Assembly (NCBI GenBank): GCA_004331795.1
Contig: SJSR01000006.1
Span: 33,800-86,740 of the forward strand
DNA: 52,941 nucleotides
Reading direction: 5' to 3'
DNA from: Erythrobacteraceae bacterium CFH 75059
GTDB taxonomy: Bacteria; Pseudomonadota; Alphaproteobacteria; Sphingomonadales; Sphingomonadaceae
Below are positions 8,603 through 16,021 of this stretch, piece after piece; position 1 is the stretch's first letter, and each line of letters opens with the position of its first letter. Position numbers and translations under genes: made by a program. The notes under the pieces are model-generated. The model did no database searches and was not told the origin of the DNA. It saw only the letters and a list, made by a program, of their open reading frames with translations.

Positions 8603-10066
8603 ATGCACGCACGCGCAGGGATGAAATCGGGGCGCCGCTGGCGCATGGTCGTCGCCCTTCTCGCGTCGGCCAGTCTTGCGGCGTGCGGCGGGGGGAGCGG
8701 TGGCGGCGGTTCGGGCGGCACGGGCAGCCCGCCATCCGGCGGCTTCAATCCCGCGCCGTCTCCGACCCCGCCACCAACCGCGCAATGTTCCCTGGCGGAG
8801 CGGCAGAGCTGGGTGAAGGCGCAGATCGACCAGTATTACCTGTTCCCCGAACTGGTGGCGCAAGGGGTGAACCCGGCCGCCTTCACCACGGTGCAGGACT
8901 ACATCGACGCGCTTGTCGCGCCGGCGCGGGCGCAGGGCCGCGACCGGTTCTTCACTTACATCACCTCGATCGCGGAGGAAAACGCCCTCATCAACACCGG
9001 CTCCAATGCCGGCTTCGGCATCCGGCTGTCCTATCAGGGGACGCGGGTGTTCGTGTCCGAAGCGTTCGAGGGTGCGCCGGGCCTTGCGGCCGGTCTCGAC
9101 CGCGGCACCGAACTGCTCGCCATCAACGGAACCAGCGTCGCCAGCCTGATCGCGGAGGGCGGGCCGGCGGCCGTGAGCCGTGCCCTGGGGCCGAGCGATC
9201 CGGGGGTGACGCGCTCGCTGCGCTTCACCGATGCGAGCGGGGTTGTCCGCGAGGCGAGCGTGACGAAGGCGGACTACGCCCTCGACCCGGTGTCCGACCG
9301 CTACGGCGTGCGGATCCTCGACGACGGCGGCACACGGGTCGGCTATCTCAACCTGCGCACCTTCATCGTCCGGCGGGGCGATGACGAGCTGCGCGCGGCC
9401 TTTCGCCAGTTCCAGGCGGCCGGGGTGACGCAGATCATCCTCGACTTCCGCTACAATGGCGGCGGTCTCGTCTCTCAGGCGGAGCTGCTCGGCAGCCTGC
9501 TGGGCCGCAACTATGTCGGCCAGGTGTTCAGCCGCACGGAATTCCGCCCCTCCCTCGCCAGCGAGAACCGGGTCGCGCTGTTCCGCGCCGAGGCCGAGGC
9601 GATCGGCGTCACCCGCCTGGCGGTGATCGGCACTGAAGGCACCGCGTCCGCGAGCGAGCAGGTCGCCAACGCCTTCATCCCCCTGCTGGGCAGCAACCTC
9701 GCCCTTGTCGGGGCGAACACCTCCGGCAAGCCGGTGGGGCAGATCGCGCTGGACCGGGCGGCGTGCGACGACCGCCTGCGCGTGGTCGCCTTCCGGACCG
9801 TCAACGCGGCGGGACAGGGCGACTACTACAACGGCCTTGCGCGGGTGATGCCGAACACCTGCCGCGCGGCCGACGACCTGTCGCGCCCGCTCGGCGATCC
9901 GCAGGAAGCCTCCACCCGCGCCGCGCTGGACTTCCTTGCCGGTCGCAGCTGCACGCCGATCGCCGGCGAGGGTGTGCAGGCTCCGCAGGCGGCGCAGCCC
10001 GAGCGGGCGCTGCTGCGCAGCTTCACCGACAACGCCGCGCAGCGCGAGGTGCCGGGCCTGTTCTGA
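8603..10066 (+). CDS. S41 family (C-terminal processing type) peptidase, lipoprotein
   Basis: Exported serine peptidase of family S41, 487 residues from this start. A signal peptide runs to a lipobox SLAAC, followed by a Gly/Ser/Pro-rich linker (to about residue 75). A degenerate PDZ region covers FGIRLSYQGTRVFVSEAFEG and AGLDRGTELLAING. The peptidase core has YLNLRTFI, ILDFRYNGGGLV (oxyanion/Arg region) and the likely nucleophile Ser in EGTASASEQ; ANTSGKPVGQ follows. Three in-frame ATG codons lie at 8603, 8621 and 8645. The first has the least poor ribosome-binding context, but MKSGRRWR at 8621 would give a cleaner signal peptide. Confidence 0.88.
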   Translation: MHARAGMKSGRRWRMVVALLASASLAACGGGSGGGGSGGTGSPPSGGFNPAPSPTPPPTAQCSLAERQSWVKAQIDQYYLFPELVAQGVNPAAFTTVQDYIDALVAPARAQGRDRFFTYITSIAEENALINTGSNAGFGIRLSYQGTRVFVSEAFEGAPGLAAGLDRGTELLAINGTSVASLIAEGGPAAVSRALGPSDPGVTRSLRFTDASGVVREASVTKADYALDPVSDRYGVRILDDGGTRVGYLNLRTFIVRRGDDELRAAFRQFQAAGVTQIILDFRYNGGGLVSQAELLGSLLGRNYVGQVFSRTEFRPSLASENRVALFRAEAEAIGVTRLAVIGTEGTASASEQVANAFIPLLGSNLALVGANTSGKPVGQIALDRAACDDRLRVVAFRTVNAAGQGDYYNGLARVMPNTCRAADDLSRPLGDPQEASTRAALDFLAGRSCTPIAGEGVQAPQAAQPERALLRSFTDNAAQREVPGLF

Positions 10067-10125
10067 ACGCCCCCTGCGCTCGGCGCCCTTTGACAAGCCG
10101 GTCGCGGACATGGCAGCATCGTGTC

Positions 10126-10467
10126 ATGCGCGCGTCGATGACACCCGATGCCTTCTGGCTTCACTACCTGCGCGAACATTCGCGTCCGGGGACACGGGCG
10201 CTGCACTATGCGGGCACGACGCTCGTGGTCGGGCTGGCCCTGCTTGCCCTTGTCACGGGGCGGTGGCTGCTGCTCGCCGCCCTGCCGCTGGCCGGCTACG
10301 GCTTTGCCTGGCTGGCGCACTGGCTGGTCGAGCGCAACCGGCCGGCCACCTTCACGCACCCGTGGTGGAGCCTGCGCGCGGACTTCCGCATGTGGTGGCT
10401 GTGGCTGACCGGGCGGCTGGAGCCGGAGCTGCGCCGCGCAGGGGTGCAGCCCGGAACGGCCGTCTAG
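10126..10467 (+). CDS. DUF962 / Mpo1-like membrane protein
   Basis: Protein of 113 residues with the DUF962 signature FWLHYLREHSRPGTRALHYAGT at residues ~9-30, which supplies the conserved His residues, followed by two hydrophobic helices (~31-50 and 52-70) and HPWWSLRADFRMWW. Yeast Mpo1 of this family is an iron-dependent dioxygenase that alpha-oxidises 2-hydroxy fatty acids; whether bacterial forms do so is not known. An alternative ATG lies four codons in (MTPDAFW). Confidence 0.85.
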   Translation: MRASMTPDAFWLHYLREHSRPGTRALHYAGTTLVVGLALLALVTGRWLLLAALPLAGYGFAWLAHWLVERNRPATFTHPWWSLRADFRMWWLWLTGRLEPELRRAGVQPGTAV

Positions 10468-10901
10468 GGCGCCGCTGGTCCGCTGAACGGCGTCCGGTCG
10501 CTCCACCCGCAGCCCGCCCGCTGCTCCGTTCCCAGCTTCAGCGTCACGGTGAACGGGTAACGCCGGTCCGACATGCCGTCGGAGCACGGCGCGGCGGTCA
10601 GCACCACGTCAAGCGCCGCACCATCAAGCGTGCCGCTGAACGACAGGCCGTTGTTGCCCGCGAAGCGGCGCACGCGGGCGGTGCTGCCTGCGGGCGTGTC
10701 CGGTGTCGTGTAGGTCAGCGTGTCGCCCTGAACGCTCGCGTTCCAGAACGGCTCCGTGCCGATCATCCGCACCGTCTCGTCCGGGCCGATGCCGGAGAAG
10801 GGAGAGGTCTGGTCGGACTGCCCCATCGTTCCGCAGGCGGACAGGGCAAGCGCGGCCGCGCCCGCCCACATCCCGACACGCACCCGGTCACCGCGGCGCA
10901 T
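10464..10901 (-). CDS. COG3650-type lipoprotein with GTEPFW motif
   Basis: Predicted lipoprotein of 145 residues. The signal peptide ends at LSAC (Cys about 23). The mature part carries IGTEPFWNASV, RFAGNNGLSFSGTLDGAAL and AAPCSDGMSDRRYPF, the recognisable elements of the uncharacterised COG3650 family. Two Cys in the domain may form a disulfide. The ATG at 10901 lies 14 bases inside the 3' end of the upstream small lipoprotein gene, with GGACGGA before it, so the two are probably co-translated. No function is known. Confidence 0.8.
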   Translation of the reverse strand: MRRGDRVRVGMWAGAAALALSACGTMGQSDQTSPFSGIGPDETVRMIGTEPFWNASVQGDTLTYTTPDTPAGSTARVRRFAGNNGLSFSGTLDGAALDVVLTAAPCSDGMSDRRYPFTVTLKLGTEQRAGCGWSDRTPFSGPAAP

Positions 10902-11160
10902 CGGCGATGGTTCCGTCCTCGTTGGTCGTGTAGCCACCCTGCGGACCGCCGGCAGCCGTGGCCGGGGCGGCCGTCGTGGCGGTGCCGGGCTCGACGCCGG
11001 GCGGAACGGCCTGCACCGGGGCGGGCGTTGCCGCCACTCCCGCCGCGGGCGCGGTTGCGCCGGCCTGCGTCGGCAGGTCGGTGTTCGTCGGCGCGTTCTG
11101 GTTGCAGGCGGCCGCGAGCAGCAGCACGGGGGCACTCAAGACCGCAAGGCGAAGGGGCAT
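10888..11160 (-). CDS. small Ala/Thr/Pro-rich lipoprotein
   Basis: A 90-residue predicted lipoprotein: MPLRLAVLSAPVLLLAAAC is the signal with lipobox, then a low-complexity stretch of Ala, Pro, Thr and Val (residues ~28-72) and a C-terminal GGYTTNEDGTIADAPR. AGAAAGGAA lies at proper distance upstream of the ATG at 11160. The 3' end overlaps the next gene by 14 bases. I recognise no family; the linker-like composition suggests a surface-tethered peptide rather than an enzyme. Confidence 0.7.
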   Translation of the reverse strand: MPLRLAVLSAPVLLLAAACNQNAPTNTDLPTQAGATAPAAGVAATPAPVQAVPPGVEPGTATTAAPATAAGGPQGGYTTNEDGTIADAPR

Positions 11161-11234
11161 CGGGCAGTTCCTTTCTGGCAGTGTCACCGTCGAACGATCG
11201 TCCCGGCATGGAGTGCCGGCACGACGCTTGCTCC

Positions 11235-11762
11235 TCAAGACAGCGCGACGAGCAGCGTTGCCGCAGCCAGTCCCTCCGACAGCGGCCAGCGCAAGCGCAT
11301 CCACCAGCGCGGCGCATGATGCCGCGCGAGACGGCGATCGACAAGCGGGCTCGCCGCCAGCGCCAGCGCCAGCACCACCAGCGACGGTCCCGGCCACTGG
11401 AGCCCGAACACCCACGGCAGATAGGTGGCGAGCGCGAGCAGGCTGGGCGCCACGGCCGCGATCCAGAGAGAGGTCGGGACCGGCTCGTGCCGGTGGTCGG
11501 CCGCTGCGGCGAGACCCCACCACAGCCCGCCGAGAAACGAGAGGATGAGCGCCGCATAACCCCAGGCGATAGCCAGAGCGGCATAGCGCCACTCCGGCGG
11601 TCCCGCCCACACCGCCGCCGCGCAGGCGAGCTGCGGCAGCAGGCCGGCCCAGCCGAGCCGGAGCGGCCAGTGCGGGACGGCCGCCTGCCCATGCCCGTGC
11701 CGGTCCGGCGATGGGTGTCCGGGGCGGCCCAGCTGTTCGACCGGGCCTTGGTCGCCTCTCAA
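11235..11762 (-). CDS. DUF3429 membrane protein, TTG start overlapping upstream stop
   Basis: Integral membrane protein of about 175 residues with five hydrophobic segments; the family core is LRLGWAGLLPQLACAAAV, WGYAALILSFLGGLWWGLA and PSLLALATYLPW. DUF3429 proteins are uncharacterised. No ATG or GTG precedes the core in this frame. The TTG at 11762 overlaps the upstream gene's TGA as TTGA, the same coupling geometry seen at many junctions here, so it is taken as the start. That leaves a polar stretch of ~35 residues before the first helix. Confidence 0.72.
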   Translation of the reverse strand: MRGDQGPVEQLGRPGHPSPDRHGHGQAAVPHWPLRLGWAGLLPQLACAAAVWAGPPEWRYAALAIAWGYAALILSFLGGLWWGLAAAADHRHEPVPTSLWIAAVAPSLLALATYLPWVFGLQWPGPSLVVLALALAASPLVDRRLARHHAPRWWMRLRWPLSEGLAAATLLVALS

Positions 11763-12331
11763 TGTTTCGGACCTGCCGGTTGAGCGCCGTCCGCCTCGGA
11801 GATGTCGAGATGAACCACGCTCACCGCCGTGTGGACGGAAATCTCGTCCGTCAGCATCAGCTCGACCGTGTAGCGCCCCAGCATTTCCCCCGGCTCGATC
11901 GTGACCGCCACGGCTCCGGGAGCGAGCGCGAAGCCGTTGCCGGCGGGAGCCGGGCCGAGCGGCCATGCGTCGAAGGCCAGTTCCTCGCCATAGGGCTGTC
12001 CGTCCGGGGCGGTGATCCGGACGCGCGCCGACAGCCAGCACTTGCCGTCCGGGTCGCGGCGGCAATTGCCGAACAGGATGAGCTGCTGCACGCGCTGAAG
12101 GCGGCGGGCCGCAAGCGACGTGCGGGGAGCGGGACGGGCTCCGCTGCCCATCTGCTGCGCCAGAGTGTCGGGATCGGTGGTCCACAGGTGGATCACGTGG
12201 AGATTGCCGGCACGGCTTTCGACGGCGGCGACATTCGCCTGCGGCTGCGCGGACAGTGGCGCGGCGAGGAGGGCGAGGAGGGCAGTGGCGAGTGTCCCGA
12301 GGCTCCGTCCGATGCTCGTCATGCCGGTCAT
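11759..12331 (-). CDS. exported protein of unknown function
   Basis: A 190-residue protein with a clear Sec signal peptide (MTGMTSIGRSLGTLATALLALLAAPLSAQ). The mature part has NLHVIHLWTTDPDTLAQQM, a Cys pair in FGNCRRDPDGKCWL that may form a disulfide, and a beta-rich C-terminal half (ARVRITAPDG, TIEPGEMLGRYTVELML) that reads like an immunoglobulin-like domain. I do not recognise a family. An ATG at 12322 and a TTG at 12337 are alternatives; AAAGG before 12331 favours this start. It is probably translationally coupled to the DUF3429 gene. Confidence 0.65.
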   Translation of the reverse strand: MTGMTSIGRSLGTLATALLALLAAPLSAQPQANVAAVESRAGNLHVIHLWTTDPDTLAQQMGSGARPAPRTSLAARRLQRVQQLILFGNCRRDPDGKCWLSARVRITAPDGQPYGEELAFDAWPLGPAPAGNGFALAPGAVAVTIEPGEMLGRYTVELMLTDEISVHTAVSVVHLDISEADGAQPAGPKH

Positions 12332-12397
12332 CCCCAACGCCTTTCGCCAGACTGCGCCGCGCCCAGAATGACGTGTTCCCGCGCGGGCGACAACACG

Positions 12398-12428
12398 AAA
12401 AGGGGAGGCCCCGGCCGGCGCCGCCCCT
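12398..12428 (-). terminator. possible rho-independent terminator of the fasciclin gene
   Basis: Reading the minus strand about 28 bases after the fasciclin stop, AGGGG (12428-12424) pairs with CCCCT (12405-12401) around a GC-rich inner stem, then TTTT follows. The T run is short, so strength is uncertain. Confidence 0.45.
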
Positions 12429-12456
12429 CAGCCTTGTCCGCGGGCCGTGCAGCGCT

Positions 12457-13062
12457 TCAGCGCGGCATCAGCACCCGGTCGATGGCGTGGATCACGCCGT
12501 TGCTGGCATTGACGTCGGTCTGCACCACGCGCGCGCGGTTGCCGGCGGCGTCGGTCAGGACCACGGTGTTGCCATCGAGCGTCGCGGTGAGTGTCGCGCC
12601 GTTGACGGTCGTCAGCCGGTGCCCGCCGCTCCCCGCAGCCTGAACGGCCTGCGTCAGCGTGGCCGCATCGGTCGTCCCCGGCACCACATGGTAGGTCAGG
12701 ATCGAGCGCAGATCCTCGCGTCCGGCCGGGCTGAGCAGCTGGTCACGTGTCGCCTGCGGCACCCCGTTGAAGGCCGCGTTGGTGGGCGCGAACACGGTGA
12801 ACGGCCCGGGACCGGACAGCGTCTCGCCCAGTCCCGCCGACTGCACCGCCGTCACCAGTGTCGAGAAATCCGGATTGCCCTGAGCGACCTGAACCACGTT
12901 CCCCGAGGCGGCCGGTGCGGTGGCGGTGGCCGTCGTCCCGGCGACCGTGGTGTCGGCCGTCGTCGTCGTGGTGGTGGTGCCGGTGCCGGTGTCGTTCGCC
13001 GACCCGCACGCCGTCAGGGCAAGCGCGCCGAGCCCGGCAAAGAGTGCTGTCCGTGTCCTCAT
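12457..13062 (-). CDS. fasciclin (FAS1) domain lipoprotein
   Basis: Lipoprotein of 201 residues: signal peptide to lipobox LTAC, a run of Thr-rich linker (residues ~24-52), then one FAS1 domain. FAS1 landmarks are PDFSTLVTAVQSAGL, the H1 box GPGPFTVFAPTNAAF, ILTYHVVPG and the H2 box NGVIHAIDRVLMP at the end. FAS1 proteins mediate adhesion or surface interactions; bacterial single-domain forms are common in sphingomonads and are often stress-linked. The ATG at 13062 is preceded by AAGAACGGA. Confidence 0.92.
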   Translation of the reverse strand: MRTRTALFAGLGALALTACGSANDTGTGTTTTTTTADTTVAGTTATATAPAASGNVVQVAQGNPDFSTLVTAVQSAGLGETLSGPGPFTVFAPTNAAFNGVPQATRDQLLSPAGREDLRSILTYHVVPGTTDAATLTQAVQAAGSGGHRLTTVNGATLTATLDGNTVVLTDAAGNRARVVQTDVNASNGVIHAIDRVLMPR

Positions 13063-13216
13063 TGGTCCGTTCTTTCCGTTCGCAATTGATCCGCACGGGG
13101 TTGCGGACGGGCTCGCGACCCGTCTGCACCCCGCAACTTGACGATTGTTAATGCCGGTTGTTCCAGCCGCGGCGGTTTCGTGGCGGCGTTTGGGAACAAT
13201 CCCGTGGTGCGGGCAC

Positions 13217-13256
13217 AAAAAAGGCGCCAGGCCGGATCTTCCCCGCCTGGCGCCTT
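13217..13256 (-). terminator. rho-independent terminator of the cold-shock gene
   Basis: A perfect 12-base stem, AAGGCGCCAGGC (13221-13232) with GCCTGGCGCCTT (13245-13256) and a 12-base loop. Read on the minus strand it is followed by a run of six T (13222-13217), 24 bases after the cspA stop. It is the clearest terminator in the window. Confidence 0.9.
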
Positions 13257-13279
13257 TCGAGCGCTGGAACGCCGCGGCG

Positions 13280-13492
13280 TCAGCCGGCGGGTGAGAGGTT
13301 CACGGCGCTTTCCTTGCCGTTGCGGCCGCGCTCGACCTCGAAGTTCAGCCGCTGATCCTTGTCGAGCGTGTGCATCCCGGCCGCCTGCACGGCGGTGATG
13401 TGGACGAAGCTGTCAGCCGAGCCGTCATCGGGCTGGATGAAGCCATAGCCCTTGTCGGCGTTGAAGAATTTGACGGTGCCAGTCTTGGTCAT
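13280..13492 (-). CDS. cspA: CspA-family cold-shock protein
   Basis: Cold-shock domain protein of 70 residues, essentially a single OB fold that binds single-stranded RNA or DNA. RNP1 is visible as KGYGFIQPD (15-23) and RNP2 as SFVHITAVQ (28-36); GTVKFFNADKG opens the domain. Start context GAAAGGAACTCC is strong. It is monocistronic, ends at a strong terminator, and has a long non-coding region upstream with a hairpin, as expected for cold-inducible csp mRNAs. Which paralogue it is cannot be decided here. Confidence 0.95.
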   Translation of the reverse strand: MTKTGTVKFFNADKGYGFIQPDDGSADSFVHITAVQAAGMHTLDKDQRLNFEVERGRNGKESAVNLSPAG

Positions 13493-13895
13493 GTGGAGTT
13501 CCTTTCAAGAACGTCGTGGTGTGTCCGGCGTCGTGCCGGACGGTCGTGCTTCGCATCGTTCAGGGAAGGGAACTCGTCCTCTGCGGCTGGCGCGGCTGAA
13601 GCCGGGCGGCGCAAAATCGGAAATCCGTCGCAATCGTCGACGTCAGCCCCGTTGCCGTAGCACGATACGCTCCAATCTCCTAATCGTGGATTTCCTCGCC
13701 ATCCTGGTGGAACCGGGAGACGCATGGCTCGCTCAGGAAGGTCAGGAGGGCAGGCAGGTTGTGCAGACAGATGAAGGCGAGTGCAGGTGGGACACGGGCG
13801 CGCTGGCTGCGCCGGCCCGTATGCCTGTGCAGCCGGATGACCTCCACAGGCTGTCCGGCGGCGCAGCGTGTGCGGGGCGGGGATCGGCGCGGCGG
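13493..13895. other. non-coding region of about 400 bases upstream of cspA and the DUF2061 gene
   Basis: No convincing gene in either direction. On the minus strand it should hold the cspA promoter and leader, including the inverted repeat at 13523-13541. On the plus strand short ATG frames of under 45 codons appear but none has good context. Base composition is less GC-rich around 13670-13700 (TCCTAATCGTGGATTTCC), which is where a promoter would be looked for. Confidence 0.5.
13523..13541 (-). promoter_or_regulatory. hairpin in the presumed cspA 5' leader
   Basis: GTCCGGC (13523-13529) and GCCGGAC (13535-13541) form a 7-base stem with a 5-base loop about 30 bases upstream of the cspA start codon. 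Csp messages are known for structured 5' leaders that respond to temperature; this hairpin is a candidate element only. Confidence 0.35.
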
Positions 13896-14417
13896 ATGAT
13901 GCCCGTGTTCTCTCCAGAGGCGGCGACCGGTGCGGACCTGCTCGGAAGGGCGGAGGCGATCCGCGTCCGCTTCGGCCGTTGCCAGCACAACGGCGCGGCG
14001 CTCACCGCGCGGTGGGACGGGCACGACGTCGCCGTGCCGCCGACGGCGGCCGGTGCCGGGGAGATCCGCACCGCGCCCGTGCCGCGTCCGGTCGCGCAGG
14101 GCGGGTCTGCTCCGGCCTCATCCCCGTCCCGCGCGCCGGCCGAGGCCGGCAGTGCCGAACCGTGGGTGCCGCCGCGCTGGCTGGTGCCGTTTGGCCGGGA
14201 TTTCACCAAGACCCTGACCTTTCTGGCGCTGCACCTGCTGGTCGGCTTCACCGTGGCCTATGTATTCACGGGGTCAGTCGCGATCGCCAGCGGCATCGCC
14301 CTCGTCGAGCCGCTGGTGAACGCGGTGGTGTTCTTCTTTCACGAGAAGGCGTGGCGGCGATCGGAGGTGCCGCTGCTCGACATCATGCTTCACCGCCACA
14401 CGCGGACCGGCGTCTGA
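13896..14417 (+). CDS. DUF2061 membrane domain with an unfamiliar N-terminal extension
   Basis: 173 residues. The C-terminal ~65 residues are a DUF2061 domain: RDFTKTLTFLALHLLVGF, then TGSVAIASGIALVEPLVNAV and FFFHEKAW, giving two membrane helices. DUF2061 proteins are usually not much longer than this domain. Here about 95 residues precede it: LLGRAEAIRVRFGRCQHNG, then a Pro/Ala/Gly-rich linker. The start is uncertain; two adjacent ATG codons at 13896 and 13899 are chosen, and GTG at about 14166 would give the bare domain. Function unknown. Confidence 0.65.
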   Translation: MMPVFSPEAATGADLLGRAEAIRVRFGRCQHNGAALTARWDGHDVAVPPTAAGAGEIRTAPVPRPVAQGGSAPASSPSRAPAEAGSAEPWVPPRWLVPFGRDFTKTLTFLALHLLVGFTVAYVFTGSVAIASGIALVEPLVNAVVFFFHEKAWRRSEVPLLDIMLHRHTRTGV

Positions 14418-14436
14418 GCACCGGGCCGCAGCCCCG

Positions 14437-14760
14437 TCATCCGCGCGGGTGCCGGTCGGCCTTGCCGAAGTGGCTGTCGAGCAGCGACACGAGCTTCGCG
14501 CCGGCCTGACGGGCGGCGGAGTCGACGTCACCGGCTGTCGCCGTGACCGCCACCGGTGCGCCGCCGCGCGGGCGCGCCTCGATCGTGCACTTCTTGTCGT
14601 CCGCGCCGCCGCGGGAGGCGTTTTCGTCCACCACATGCACTTCCAGGCGGGTCAGGCGGTCGGCGAACCGCGCCAGCCGTTCGCGCAGCTGCGTTTCGAT
14701 GCGCTCGGCGACGTTCTCGGTTCCCATCACGCTGCTGTCGGTGTTGAACTGGAAGTCCAT
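14437..14760 (-). CDS. HPF/RaiA family ribosome-associated protein
   Basis: 107 residues with the beta-alpha-beta-beta-beta-alpha pattern of ribosome hibernation factors. FADRLTRLEVHVVDENASRGGADDKKCTIEARPRG matches the central strands and basic loop, and the C-terminal helix has AARQAGAKLVSLLDSHFGK. These proteins bind the 30S A/P site region and silence ribosomes in stress. It is shorter than long HPF, lacking the dimerisation domain, and lies apart from rpoN/pts genes where the housekeeping copy often sits. An AAGGAGAG site precedes the ATG. Confidence 0.85.
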   Translation of the reverse strand: MDFQFNTDSSVMGTENVAERIETQLRERLARFADRLTRLEVHVVDENASRGGADDKKCTIEARPRGGAPVAVTATAGDVDSAARQAGAKLVSLLDSHFGKADRHPRG

Positions 14761-14876
14761 GCTCTGCTCTCTCCTTGATGTGGCCGGTATGAAGGAGAAC
14801 CGGGCGGGGGCGCCGGCGGTTCCGGACGGCGCGCGTGGACTGGCGGGATGAGACCTGGGTCGCTACCATCCTGCCG

Positions 14877-15506
14877 ATGAAGCCCGTTTTCGGCCCCGGA
14901 CGCGTTCTGGCCCTGCTTTGTGCGGCGGCGCTCTCCGGCTGCGTGTCCGCCAGCGCCGGACGCCATGCTGCACAGGACGCGTTCTTCGCCGCCCTGTCGA
15001 GCCACTGCGGGCGGGCCTATGCCGGCGCTCTGGTGTCGAGCGATGCGGCCGACGCCGCCATGGCCGGCCGGGCGATGCAGATGCACGTGCGCGACTGCAC
15101 GGGGACGCGGGTGGCCATCGCCTTCCACATCGAGACCGCCGATGGCGTGTGGGACCGCTCGCGCACCTGGCTGGTCAGCCGGGTGGAGGAGGGGCTGCTG
15201 CTGCAGCACGATCACCGCCATGCCGACGGCAGCGCGGATGCGGTGACGCTCTATGGCGGCCGTACGACCGGCCCGGGGACCCCGCGCGCGCAGGAGTTTC
15301 CGGTCGATCCGTTCAGCATCGCCCTGTTCCGGGCAAACGGCCTCGAGGCCAGCGTCACGAACGTCTGGCGCGTGGAGGTCGACCCGCGCGGCGTGCCGGG
15401 CGGCCGCTATGCCTATCAGCTCCGCCGCGAGGGGCGGCTGTTCAGGGTCGAGTTCGACACCACGCGGCCCATCCCCGTGCCTCCGCCGGCGTGGGGCTGG
15501 ACATGA
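14877..15506 (+). CDS. lipoprotein of unknown function
   Basis: 209-residue predicted lipoprotein: signal peptide MKPVFGPGRVLALLCAAAL then lipobox LSGC. The mature protein includes QDAFFAALSSHCGRAYAG, RDCTGTRVAIAFHIETADG and RTWLVSRVEEGLLLQHDHRHADG, a beta-rich pattern with two Cys that could pair. Conserved hypothetical proteins of this kind are frequent in sphingomonads, but I know no function. The start at 14877 is the ATG directly before the signal peptide; an upstream in-frame Met (14835) would spoil it. Confidence 0.7.
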   Translation: MKPVFGPGRVLALLCAAALSGCVSASAGRHAAQDAFFAALSSHCGRAYAGALVSSDAADAAMAGRAMQMHVRDCTGTRVAIAFHIETADGVWDRSRTWLVSRVEEGLLLQHDHRHADGSADAVTLYGGRTTGPGTPRAQEFPVDPFSIALFRANGLEASVTNVWRVEVDPRGVPGGRYAYQLRREGRLFRVEFDTTRPIPVPPPAWGWT

Positions 15507-15524
15507 CGCGGGCGGCCGCCGCCG

Positions 15525-15695
15525 TCACCCGTGGCAGAGGCAGCCCGCATGGGCGCAGCCGGCCCCGTCCTGATGGTGCGAGGCACAGGTGTCGCTGCAG
15601 AAGCCGCGTCCGTCGGCCATGATGGCCTCGCTCGCTCCTACGACGCACACGCAGTCCGCGCAGGCGCACTTCACCATTTCAACGGCGACACTCAT
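15525..15695 (-). CDS. smtA: SmtA-type bacterial metallothionein (56 residues)
   Basis: Short gene encoding a Cys-rich zinc/cadmium-binding protein. Nine Cys are at 10, 12, 15, 17, 33, 37, 47, 52 and 54, with His at 40, 41, 49 and 55. It opens MSVAVEMVKCACADC and ends GCAHAGCLCHG. Length, Cys spacing (CxCxxCxC near the N-terminus, CxxxC in the middle, CxHxxCxCH at the end) and the His positions match cyanobacterial SmtA, whose four-metal cluster uses nine Cys and two His. It is downstream of, and overlaps by ATGA, the SmtB-type repressor gene, so metal should derepress both together. It is the function most likely to buffer excess zinc or cadmium. Confidence 0.93.
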   Translation of the reverse strand: MSVAVEMVKCACADCVCVVGASEAIMADGRGFCSDTCASHHQDGAGCAHAGCLCHG

Positions 15696-16021
15696 GACTC
15701 GTTCTCCTCTTCGCCCTCATCGGGCTCGCGCATGTGTTCAAGCATGTTGATGAGCATCGAACGGACATGACAGTCGGGAAGATCGTAATACACCCGCCGC
15801 CCGGCCCGATGCTGGCGAAGCAGGCGACCGGCCCGCAGCAGCCGCAGATGCTGCGACACGAGGCTCTGGCTGATGCCCGCAAGCGCCGTCAGTTCGCCGA
15901 CGCTGCGCGGACCGTCCAGACAGGCCGTCACCAGCCGGAGGCGGTTCGGCTCTCCGAGCAGGCGGAACAGCTCCGCAAGCTGGGTGCCTTCGTCACGGTC
16001 GAGACTGATACTCTTCAACAT
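15692..16021 (-). CDS. smtB: ArsR/SmtB family metal-sensing repressor
   Basis: 109-residue winged-helix dimeric repressor. The recognition helix region is AGISQSLVSQHLRLLRAGRL and the wing is RQHRAGRRVYYDL. The C-terminal alpha5 helix carries Asp83, His85, His96 and Glu99, spaced D-x-H-x10-H-x2-E, exactly the zinc site of SmtB and CzrA. The alpha3 Cys site of CadC/ArsR types is absent. It would bind DNA without metal and release it on zinc binding. The ATG at 16021 lies inside the candidate operator and has only a weak AAAGA upstream. It is followed by the metallothionein gene with a 4-base overlap. Confidence 0.95.
   Translation of the reverse strand: MLKSISLDRDEGTQLAELFRLLGEPNRLRLVTACLDGPRSVGELTALAGISQSLVSQHLRLLRAGRLLRQHRAGRRVYYDLPDCHVRSMLINMLEHMREPDEGEEENES

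Noticed and set aside
13680-14024. 114-codon minus-strand frame between cspA and hpf genes
   Set aside because: Arg/His-rich with no ribosome-binding site, and opposite the DUF2061 gene start.
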